Shown piece after piece: positions 23,921-34,009 of a stretch of DNA of 64,000 nt (its first letter is position 1; each line of letters begins with the position of its first letter). A model generated the notes under the pieces. That model was not told the DNA's origin and searched no databases. It worked only from the letters and a program-made list of their open reading frames with translations. Where the stretch lies: NCBI RefSeq assembly GCF_964355755.1, contig NC_092675.1, positions 27,800,912-27,864,911 on the forward strand, written 5' to 3'. The translations under genes were made by a program, and so were the position numbers. This DNA comes from Antedon mediterranea (taxonomy: Eukaryota > Echinodermata > Crinoidea > Comatulida > Antedonidae).

Positions 23921-25930
23921 ATGATGAATTTGCTTTACTTGATATTTATTGTTGCCATTTCGAAAACTGGGATAGCATTCCATTTAGCTCGGGCCCGAGG
24001 AGCTCAAGGTAGGTGTATTTTTTATCCGTGTAATAATGATAGTCAATATTTAATTACTTTCTCCATTTTAGTAGTCTGCCTCTGTTGGTACTGGTACTAT
24101 AGTATTGACATGGCGAACACTAGGCACCAATAAGGTGTAGTTAAATGTGTGGTATAAGTAAAATTAGTCAGCTCAATGAAATGAATATTTTAATTGATAG
24201 TTATAAATTAAAACTATACATAAAGCGCTGTTTTTGCGGGTGTTTTCTTGGGTAGGTGGCGGGTTGTGGTTTGTGTTTTTGTGAGGAAGGCCTACTCGTT
24301 TTCTTTTTTGCAGAAACAATTTAATGTGTTATATTTCCTAATATCAATATTTCCAACGTTAGGAGAGATGGTGCATAATAAAAAATTATTAAAATAAAAT
24401 TAAATAAACATTTTAATAATATATAGGATCCAACAAAACAATAGTGGATTATTGTCTGTTAAAATGGCAGAATTTTTAAGGACAGTTGTATTTGGTTCTC
24501 ATTTAGGTAGCCGGCCTACGAGGCCTACACATTACAGGCCTAGAATGTATCAAGTAACAGCAGAACCGGATTACTTTGGTAGGCCTAATTGGGAAAGTGA
24601 AAAAAAAAGAACCTGTCGAGTCAAAGTCAGTTTATATAGGCCTAGGCCTGTCAATTGAAGAACAGGCCGAGAGAAACCCATACCATCGTCGTTACAATCG
24701 AATCCACAGTTACAATTATGTAACTACCGAACAGCCGTATATTTACAATGACTGGCAAGAGTACATAGAAAAGAGAAAACAAGCTTACAAGGTTTATATC
24801 ACATCATTGGTTCATGTAATGAACAAATTAGTTTCACTCCACAAAAGACTACATTGTGTTCACAATCTTTTTGGATCAATCTCAGTTCTTATTAATTCTG
24901 TTTTTATTACAATAGGCCTATAGAATAATAAGTAATAATTATATAATAATAATAATAATAATAATAGCTCCATGATAATAACATCAGACATTGTGATTTT
25001 ACAGTGCTATTTCATAAAGATCAGATTGGAATAGATTTTTACCCAAGGGTCACATCATATTGGCTGGAATGGAATGTACATTAATACTCGTCTAAACTTT
25101 GGTTGAGAAACACTTACTAATTATAATATTATATTTAATATATTATCTAAAATATTAGTTTAATACCTATGGACAATGATGCTGTATCTGTGTTTTGATC
25201 CTTGCTCTAAAAATCAGTTTTGTCCGCGAGAGCGAGAACAAAAAGTTCCTGTAATACCGTTCAATGAGGGTCTAGTGTGTGAACACAATGTTATGCCCAA
25301 AACAAACTAAACTCCTTTTCAGATCATATCCGCGTCTTATGATTGATTTACCGTTGCATCAAAATGTTGTGTTATAATTATACTTCTAGACGGACGGATG
25401 TATATCCACAATGGCCAACCCCACTTCCACCAACCAGCACCAACCATGGATTCAACAGATACATATTTTGTCCAAGTTGTTATCTGTTATCTAATATGTT
25501 GTACTGCTATCGTATCTTGTATTGCTGGTTATAACAGTTTCTTAAGAAGACCAAGGGTAAATAATACATTTTATTTGATATGATTATGTGTATAACAAAA
25601 GGACAAATTATAGTACAGTGCCTATATTACTACGCCTATAGGCCTATACTCCGTTTTTTTCTGTTTAGTAAGACACTTTATTTAATTTGTTAAAACCATT
25701 TTTTTTTTAAGTTTAGTATATGAAAAAATAAATTAGCAGTTGTTTTTATTCATAAACTTCTGTTTTTTAAAATAAATTTAAAAGTTAAACAATTAAGGAT
25801 AATGATTAAACATATTTTTTTTTTCTTACACATACAGAGTGGTAACAAGGCTGATGTGACATCATCGAAGCCAAAACTTACAAACACCACCATGAAGATG
25901 ATAAATAAATTAATACAACAAATTAATTGA
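23921..25930 (+). pseudogene. gene B: decaying paralogue of genes A and C
   Basis: Exon relics lie at 23921-24008 (signal peptide, MMNLLYLIFIVAI, phase 1), 24507-24791, 25390-25556 and 25838-25930. The second encodes YNRIHSYN, TTEQPY and ends QAYK, like gene A's YNRVHSYY, TTEE, QAYYK. The reading frame breaks at a run of nine A (24600-24608): the upstream frame hits TGA at 24655, whereas the family-like sequence continues in another frame, and the exon is one base over a multiple of three. In exon 3 an ACGG duplication (25390-25397) throws VYPQW out of phase, and another shift separates it from the transmembrane segment (YFVQVVICYLICC...). Exon 4 keeps SGNK but loses the tail. Several lesions argue for a pseudogene. 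The A-run alone could be a sequencing error, but the rest are harder to dismiss. The start and upstream TTATTACCG are nearly identical to gene A. Confidence 0.75.
24929..24966. repeat. AAT microsatellite
   Basis: Interrupted run of AATAATAAT units inside the second intron of gene B. Confidence 0.8.
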
Positions 25931-26446
25931 ATAATTTGTGTTCTTATTATCAAAATGCCTAGGGTCTATAGTGTATATTTTATTATTATGGATCATTTAT
26001 ATGCTCCCATGTAACATTGTTAGATCCCCAGTAAACAGTGTACCGGTAACGTACCAACAATGATAGGCTTTGCTACTTATGCGAAGTAAGACATATGAAA
26101 TTATTATGGGTAACCACTCATCCATGCGCATGCATCATTGTGTTTGGTCTTTTGAAATGAGGGCGTACGGTAACGATCTAGATTAATCTGAGTTACTAAC
26201 ACGTCACAGAATCAGACAATAAATACATTTTGCATAACAATACCTTCTACGTGTAGATAATTACAGTTCAATGTATTTAGTAACGCAATTGAAATGTAAA
26301 TAGGTACAATCGTTAGTGTTGCTGCATGTTGACGTTATATGGGCGTAAGGTTTAGTAACCTTTGAATTAGAGGCCTATTGATATAGGCCAACACTATTAA
26401 TTGTTGTTAATATTCGTGTATATTATACGAAGTGTAGATTAGTACC

Positions 26447-29400
26447 ATGAAGTCAGTTCAAGTTACGTTTATTGTTGCGGTTTTAACCCAAATTGTATTT
26501 GGTGTTCCACTGTTGCATCGTGTGAATAGACAGATTGAAGGTAAGGTTTCCTCTCATTTTAGTGTTACATCATGGGTGGAGGGAGGGGATTCAGTCACTA
26601 ACGTAATAGACATATCGTCGTTTGAAATAAAACGACATTATAACTAAAATTCGGCAAATACAGTAGGCCCTAAGTCACAGCAAAATCTTTATTTTGTATG
26701 AATTGTATAGTCAGTCACGCGAGAAAAAAAAACGATGGCAGCTTTATTTTTGTTGCTTTAAATCGTCTATTCATTTAGATTATACATTTACATTATACAT
26801 GTACATGGTGTACAGAATTACCGTCCCTCCAGTCCCATCATCGTTATGGTGTACCGTTCCCCAAATACGATAAAAATTCTCATTCTTAAGCTTGTCCACC
26901 TAAACTGGAACAAATAGGGACGTAATATACAGTAGGCCTACATACGTGTCTTCTATACATAATCTATAGTGCAATCTTTTGTATTCTAAGACTAATTCAA
27001 CGGATTTTAATGCAAATATATAAATACTGACGTACCGTATACTTATTTAAAAACGTTTCACTTTGGAGCCATTGATACCTTGCCCACCTTTCCTGGCAGT
27101 GGTTTCCGTTCATGTTATGAATGATTGTTTTTAAATATTCATTTCAAATTGTAACTTATTTTTCTTTAGATGGTGGGGTTAATCAGAAGGTAGACCTAGA
27201 AGTAGAAGACAATGCAATAGCAGCAGGACAAAATGAGCTAACCAATAGAGAAAATGAGGATAATCCTCCGAATGCAAACGATGTGCCTCCAGTGAATCCT
27301 GAAGTACCCGTTGCTCCTAACAATTCTCCGGACAATATGGCGCCTAGCTATGAAAAACCTGTTATGCCAGAAGCCGAACAAAGAGAAAACAACAACGAAA
27401 ATGCAGAAAACCCTCAAGTAGATAATAAGGAAATAGTTGCCAACGATGGCACAGAAGTGCTGCATGGCGTTGACAATTCTCCGTATAGAAAGTATGATAT
27501 GGCTCCTGGTTATGAAAGAAACCCAGTCACTGAATCCCCTCAACTTCCTGTCGAGACAGGGGCACCGGGTCAATACGCACTTCCTCAAAACCCAGAATCA
27601 CCTCAAATTCCTGTCGAGGCAGGGTCACCAGATCAGTACGCACCTCCTCAAAACCCAGAATCCCCTCAACTTCCTGTCGAGGCAGGGTCACCATATCAGT
27701 ACGCACCTCCTCAAAACCCAGAATCACCTCAACTTCCTGTCGAGGCAGGGTCACCAGATCAGTACGCACTTCCTCAAAACCCAGTATCACCTCAACTTCC
27801 TGTCGATGCAGGGTCACCAGATCAGTATGCACCTCCTCAAAACCCAGTATCCCCTCAACTTCCTGTCGAGGCAGGGTCACCAGATCAGTACGCACCTCCT
27901 CAAAACCCAGAATCACCTCAACTTCCTGTCGAGGCAGGGTCACCAGATCAATACGCACCTCCTCAAAACCCGCAATACCCTCAACTACCTGTCGAGACAG
28001 GGTCACCAGATCAGTACGCACCTCCTCAAAACCCAGAATCACCTCAACTTCCTGTCGAGACAGGGTCACCATATCAGTACGCACCTCCTCAAAACCCAGA
28101 ATCACCTAAACTTCCTGTCGAGGCAGGGTCACCAGATCAGTACGCACCTCCTCAAAACCCAGAATCACCTCAACTACCTGTCGAGACAGGGTCACCATAT
28201 CAGTACGCGCCTCCTCAAAACCCAGCGTCACCTCAACTTCCTGTCGAGGCAGGGTCACCAGATCAATACGCACCTCCTCAAAACCCAGAATCACCTCAAC
28301 TACCTGTCGAGACAGGGTCACCATATCAGTACGCACCTCCTCAAAACCCAGAATCACCTCAACTTCCTGTCGAGGCAGGGTCACCAAATCAATACGCACC
28401 TCCTCAAAACCCAGAATCACCTCAACTACCTGTCGAGACAGGGTCACCATATCAGTACGCACCTCCTCAAAACCCAGAATCACCTCAACTTCCTGTCGAC
28501 ACAGGGTCACCAGATCAGTACGCACCTCCTCAAAACTCAGAATCCCCTCAACTTCCTGTCGAGACAGGATTGTCTCCGAATCAATATGCTCCAAATGCAC
28601 CGCCCACAGGTGCACCAGTAGTAAATATTACCGAAATTGTTAATGTTTCAACCCCAACCGAAACTCCTGACTACTATGGCTGGCCAGATAGTTATAATCC
28701 TCCAAATAACGACCTGTATCCAGATCAATACTATGCTTATGACAAAGACGATTCCAATTATATTTCTTTCAATAATCCCGAGGGCTGGAAAGAAGACCAG
28801 GAGGCCCAGTCACCACCTGAAGATTCTTTTGATACATTTGACTGGTTAAGTGATAGCAAAGACGAAGAACCCTTTGATCCATACGAAAGCATTGATGATG
28901 AAAGTTACGAAAACTTGCTGAAACAAGAGGTAGAAGAATTTGGAAATATTGGCAGCAGCTTCTATGAAACAAAGCAAGAGTCTCCTTCTGATCGACTACA
29001 GGTATAATATAGAACAGTCCCTTTTCTTCATGGATGACAATGTTGATGTGTTTAACACCATATAACTTCCCAATATTATAAAGGTCTCCATATAAAATAA
29101 AACATTAACTCTTTTTAGTAATACTAATTTTAAACACTGCAAAATCATGTCCAATTCTACCCAAGAAAACTTATAGTTATAAGAAAATGTATATGAATGA
29201 TATATTTTGTTTTCTACCTTCTCCCCCTACCTAATTACAATGCAGTTAGGACATATAAGCTCAGTTAAATTTGACATTTTGTTACCCTTCCTAGACCCGC
29301 CATTGATTTAGACCCATACTCATTATTTAGACCTCATCCTAACGTTAAGTGTCTATTTCCTTTTCTTCTTACAGCCACAGAACGTGTACACACAATGGCA

Positions 29401-30322
29401 TGAGTTAAATAGCTCACAAGCCACAATAAATCCACAAGCAGCTAACAATATTCTGCTATATTGTATTCCGGCCATACTATTTACACTTATTTTGTATATT
29501 GGTTATACGAATTATGTCCGAAAACCTAAGGTAAATTTTCAGATTGTTGTTAATGTAGGCTAAGTTACATAATAAATATAAAGAATTTGTGTTGGAATGG
29601 GTAAATAATAACTAAGCCTGTACGCGCTCTTGACGTCATGAGTTCCAAAATGTTTGTCTTGATTCAATGTACAACTTATTTGTTTTTATTCATTTTTTTT
29701 ATCTTAAATTTTGTGTCCCAATGTTTTTACATACCTACAAACATACACTCTTGCATTTAATTTGATTCAATTTAACAATCGCAGCCAAAGGCTGAATTCT
29801 ATAGAATTGGTAAAGTACATGTTTGAAACCACTGAATTGTAGCAAAAAGGAAAATTAACAGTGTTAGAAAATCTGTTTTAGTTTTATCGTGTGAACGCAA
29901 GTAGTACTTTTTTAACATTAAATCGCCACGTTCTGTATTGTGTCAAGAATACACATAAAGTGGAATGCCTTGTTGCATTCAATTTTTATATATTTTTGTT
30001 TTCATTAATTTCATCTCTTATTTCGGAAAAAAATAATACAGCGCACAAAATTCTCCATAGTTCAAGAACAAATTAGTTTAGTACTATGAGTTCTTAGATT
30101 AAATTATGTTTCCACAATGATCAATGAATGAATAGAAAAACGTCACTACCCAGTGTATTCAAGTCTCCCCCAGTAATAACCGATTAACCAGTAAGCATTC
30201 ATTCATTCGTTTAGATTGTAGGCGTACCAAGTGGTAACAACTGGAGGGCAGATTACCGTGATATCGAAGCCAAAAGTAAAGAAATTGAACCAATGTTGAG
30301 GAAAGCGCATGAGGTCTATTAG
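26447..30322 (+). CDS. gene C: repeat-rich single-pass membrane protein
   Basis: Unrecognised protein sharing the exon plan of gene A. Predicted exons: 26447-26540 (signal peptide MKSVQVTFIVAVLTQIVFG, phase 1), 27170-29001, 29375-29530 and 30215-30322 (729 residues). Exon 2 encodes an acidic, Asn/Pro-rich segment (to about residue 152), then about 17 tandem 21-residue repeats (PQLPVE[AT]GSP[DY]QYAPPQ core, residues 153-510). An acidic Tyr-rich region with N-glycosylation sites (NIT, NVS) and an EEPFDPYES motif like gene A's EEPFNPYER follows. Exon 3 begins PQNVYTQW and carries a transmembrane helix at about 668-687, closed by VRKPK. The last exon encodes SGNNWRADYRDIEAKSKEIE. A 25-base microexon (29785-29809, PKAEFYRI) can be inserted in frame if the last acceptor moves to 30221, giving 735 residues. 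Membrane location is inferred; ligand and function are unknown. Repeat number is probably polymorphic. Confidence 0.78.
27532..28602. repeat. 63-bp coding minisatellite in gene C, about 17 units
   Basis: Each unit is 63 bp (21 codons). Units 2-7 are mostly of one type (EAGSPDQY). From about unit 9 an alternation appears between ETGSPYQY and EAGSPDQY types, so the later part expanded as a 126-bp dimer. Units 1, 16 and 17 are the most diverged, as expected at array edges. Frame is kept throughout, which argues for selection on the protein. Long open frames in the other frames come from the repeat. Confidence 0.95.
29785..29809 (+). other. candidate 25-bp microexon or alternative last exon of gene C
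   Basis: AATCGCAG precedes CCAAAGGCTGAATTCTATAG and a GTAAAG donor follows. Read in phase 0 it encodes PKAEFYRI plus one base, which joins in frame to an acceptor at 30221. If the donor is not used, the frame runs to TGA at 29824 as a short alternative tail (PKAEFYRIGKVHV). The peptide resembles LKAELYRD of gene A's tail. Confidence 0.4.
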
Positions 30323-32260
30323 TTTGATATCTGTGGAGTAAACAAAAACGATTTGTCCCAGCATTTGGAAAAGAATAAGGAACTCTTAAGTGGACATGTG
30401 TTTTGATAAAACTCAACACCCAATAATTTCTTTTTATCAAATGTGTATATTTATATTTAAGCCTATGGAAAAATTATTATCAAATTATTCAGTCCATCCA
30501 ATGCAGATCTCTCTCATTATACTTACTGTTACAAGCTGTTACATTTATAATTGTAATTACTACTCTGTGGAGTAGCTTTGGCCTTGAGTTGAGAATTGGT
30601 CAGATGTTTGCCCTACTGACGAAAAGGAGGAGGGAGGGACTAACCTATCTGAATAATTTGGTATACTGTTGTATTTCGGACGATTCTGTATTTATTGTAC
30701 ATGGTTGTTTTTTTTATTTATTGTCTTATCTTTAGTTAAGATTTAAAATTTTATTTTACTTTTTAGATATATTTATCATTATGTTCTTGACGTCCAAAAC
30801 GTAACGCATGGTGTTTTCATAGTAATTATTATTTGGGGAAATTTATTAGACTGGTGTATAATTGGGTGCGAGTCATTGGCTATTAGGTCTAATTAATGTA
30901 CTATGAATATTGGTTATCACACGTAATATACATATACAACAGTGGTAGAAATTAACTAAGTTTATTCGTTTTGATAAACCGTAGGCCTAAGTTTAGTCTG
31001 GGCGTATAATATCTTGGTATAAAACACACTCCTGCCTTGTTTAGGATAACAATATAGGCCAACATGGATCTTTATTCGTCGTTCATTGCTTTCCTAACCT
31101 TTGTTAATAATAGGGATCCTTTACTCTTTTTAAATAAAACTATTCCATTAATGATTTATATGCTGAATTTCATTTATAGAGTTGGCCTAGTTTTTCAATG
31201 GGCTAAGAATAATTTTCCTTTCAGAATTTGATTACTTGTATAAATTGTATACGTTTGGCTTCAGTGTCTTTCAATGGGTTATTTAGTGGTTATGCAAGTA
31301 TACCAGGGTAGTGTAAAATATTTGATAGGCTTTAACGGCCGTTTACTTACGTTTTTTAGGTTGACAAATTTTGCAATTTATTGAGCAATAACATTGTTTT
31401 ACATCTTTGTATACCAAATCTTTAATTCTAGTCTATTTTTAATAAATTTAATAATTATATGATTTGTTGTGAATTACTTTCTACTTTTCATAATGGCGCT
31501 CAACATAATGATGTGGTACGTACACGCGGCTTGTAAATTAAAAAATCTACATAGGCGGGTGAAGTAGGCCTATGGTATACCAATCGGAATCGAATATTTC
31601 GTCATCTATTTTCTCTGGTGTGGTCTATGCCTAAAAAGAAAACATATGTCAAGAATGTGAGTGTTTTTTACATATAGCCCTCAATCAAACAGCAAATAAG
31701 TAATTTTCCGAATAAAAGTAGGTAGCCTATAATTTTTTAAATCTGACATTATTTGTGTGAATGATATTAATAAGAATACGAGTCGGTGTCCAGTTTTCGC
31801 CTCTTTTTCCGGAACCATAAAATAGTATTATATTAAACGAAAACCATCTACTGTTTTTATTGGAAGAAAAATTAACAGCAATATAAAAGTAGTTAGAGCT
31901 AAGTATTGACTATAGGGGCCTAGGCCTAAAACTAATTTTATTTATTTAAATTTCTTTCTTTAATTTTTTAATAAAGTCTATTAAAAGATTGAATAAATAG
32001 GCCTAGTATTACAAAAATAAGTATAAGCTTTTACCCCCTCTATAACTATACAACTTGATTAAAAAAGGGCGCATTTTAACTGTATTATTAATTTTATAAG
32101 CGCCGTGTGCCGCTGATCCACGTTTAGTTATCGAAGAAACAGTTACTACTATTACAAAAATAAATATAAGCATGTCGCCCTCTATTACTAGACAACTGAA
32201 TAAAAAAAATGTCGCACTTTTTTTTTCGTGTAGATACCTAGAGGGCGTGTCAGGTCCCGT
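30323..32260. other. no gene seen
   Basis: AT-rich spacer with scattered AGGCCT words. It separates gene C from the probable promoter region of the next transcription unit. Confidence 0.5.
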
Positions 32261-32264
32261 ATTT

Positions 32265-32391
32265 ACTTCCGGTGCATCGTCACACACACAGAACCTTGAT
32301 ACGAAAAGTCAGGCGGAAGAGATTTGTATGTGAAATAAACTGTTGATCGAGTTTGCGTATGGCTATAAATTTAAAAGAAGTTGTTTATGAG
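32265..32391 (+). promoter_or_regulatory. candidate promoter and first exon (possibly RAPGEF2 5' UTR)
   Basis: ACTTCCGG at 32265-32272 is a consensus ETS/GABP-type site, common at TATA-less animal promoters. About 120 bp downstream there is a good donor (TATGAG then GTAGGT at 32392). The next convincing acceptor that would lead to RAPGEF2 is TTTTGTTTTACAG at 37540, immediately upstream of the exon holding the RAPGEF2 start codon. This model would put the LINE inside a 5' UTR intron. No transcript evidence; alternative promoters are equally possible. Confidence 0.35.
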
Positions 32392-32582
32392 GTAGGTTTA
32401 CTGAAATATTCCTTTCTATAAAGGCTTTGTGACTTTTGAAGAATTTTAATTGCAAAATAAGATTTTATTGATGTTTTTAGGCGGCACTCTACGCTGGCGT
32501 TCCAGACTGCCTACCGACGATCGTATCTCTCACCACTGAACATACAACAAACAACACTTCTCTCAATCAGACAGAAATCTGA
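32359..32582 (+). CDS. possible two-exon 44-residue small ORF
   Basis: ATG at 32359 gives 11 codons (MAINLKEVVYE) up to a GTAGGT donor. After an 89-bp intron ending TTTTTAG, the frame continues for 33 codons (AALYAGVPDCLPTIV...) to TGA at 32580. The junction is in frame and the second part has two N-glycosylation-like sites. I do not recognise the product. It may be a short upstream ORF of the RAPGEF2 transcript or chance. Confidence 0.25.
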
Positions 32583-33679
32583 TTGCTAGGCCTAGGCCTA
32601 CGCGATCGTGAATGTCCTTCTGTCCGTACTATGTTATAATTTGCTTTGACATTCGTAAATATATTAGAATCTTTTAATAATAATTTAGTAGAATTAATCG
32701 TTTTAGATTAGCCTAAATGCTATCTAAATCTATTATTAAATACTAAAATAGGCCTAATTATTGAATAATTTAGTAATGACATTGGATTGTTGAGTTCATT
32801 CCCATCATCAGATTGTGATTCGCTCAATGAGTACAATATGAGTAATTAAAAATTGTAAACAAGGTTGTACAGGTACAGTAGGCCAAGGAAGTAGTTTTCA
32901 TATTCGATTTGTTCCTGTAGGAAATTGTCTTCTTGGTATTGCTTCCTTTTATTTGGAATTAAGGTTTCTGTGTTTTGAAATATCAGAAACTTGTTGTACT
33001 GTATTGTTGTGGGTGGTGGTGAGAGAGTTTCAAAGAGAAATAATAATAGAACTTGTTTACTAAACTAGTGTATCCATGGTACTGAAACTGATGCTCAAAT
33101 ATCTACACTAAAATTCAGAATTATTAATATTGCTTTTAAAATGTTTTAATGGAACTTCTATAAAGATGATGTTGGCTTATTCTGATGCTTTGTATTAAAA
33201 TTAAATCAGCATGGTTTTCACTATAATAACCTTAGACTTCCGTCGTATTGCAGACAGAAATTGTTTTTACATTTAGATGAAATCGAAAATGAAAGATATT
33301 TAAAGATATAAATAACGTTTGACCTACAATGCTTGTTTTCTAGGTTGATTAACAATTAATTAATTAAATTGCATTATAAAAAAACATGTAAACTTTTTCA
33401 ATGGATTTTCTGAACTGAATAACATATTTTTTTATATACTAAAATTGTCAATAAATTATTACTACAGCACACATTATATAAAGTATGATGAATACTTCAT
33501 ACAAATCTGATTGAATCAATTCTTTCGCATTTGATTTTAAGGCAAATTTTGTGCCTAGGTTATCTGGATAAAGTGGCATTGGCCCTTCTCTCCAGAGTGA
33601 GAGAACTATACAAACAGTAAGAATTTCTACCAAAAAAACTGCACCTTTCCATACCATTGTCACCATCATTACTGTACAG
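32583..33679. other. no gene seen
   Basis: AT-rich spacer upstream of the LINE. Nothing supported. Confidence 0.5.
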
Positions 33680-34009
33680 ACGGACCTATTGAACGTGACG
33701 TGAACGGACGTGTTCACGTGGAGCTCTCTAAGCTACATTTGTTTACGCTTCTGCTCACCTTGCTACCCCTCACTGGCATTCATCGCCTGTAATACTTTTG
33801 GAGCATCAGAGCCACTCCTTGGGCCTAACTCGCTCTCATACCATCGCTGCCGCGCCTCGATCTTGACACTGTAGTTGTCGTTTTGATCAGTACAGTATTG
33901 GAGCTATTTTAACAGAGATTCAGACCCGGAATTCTACTTAGCAAGTCGTGATCCTATTCGGAATTGGACCCGGAATTTCAATCAGCAATTTGTGTTCACG
34001 GAGCAGAGT

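Noticed and set aside
27437-28621. 394-codon open frame in another plus frame, and 192- and 169-codon minus-strand frames over the gene C repeat
   Set aside because: The 63-bp unit is a multiple of three and happens to lack stops in several frames. The chosen frame continues into family-like sequence on both sides and has correct splice borders; the others do not.
33992-34009. Start of the LINE ORF at a GTG at 33992
   Set aside because: Animals rarely start at GTG, and an ATG in good context lies six codons downstream at 34010.
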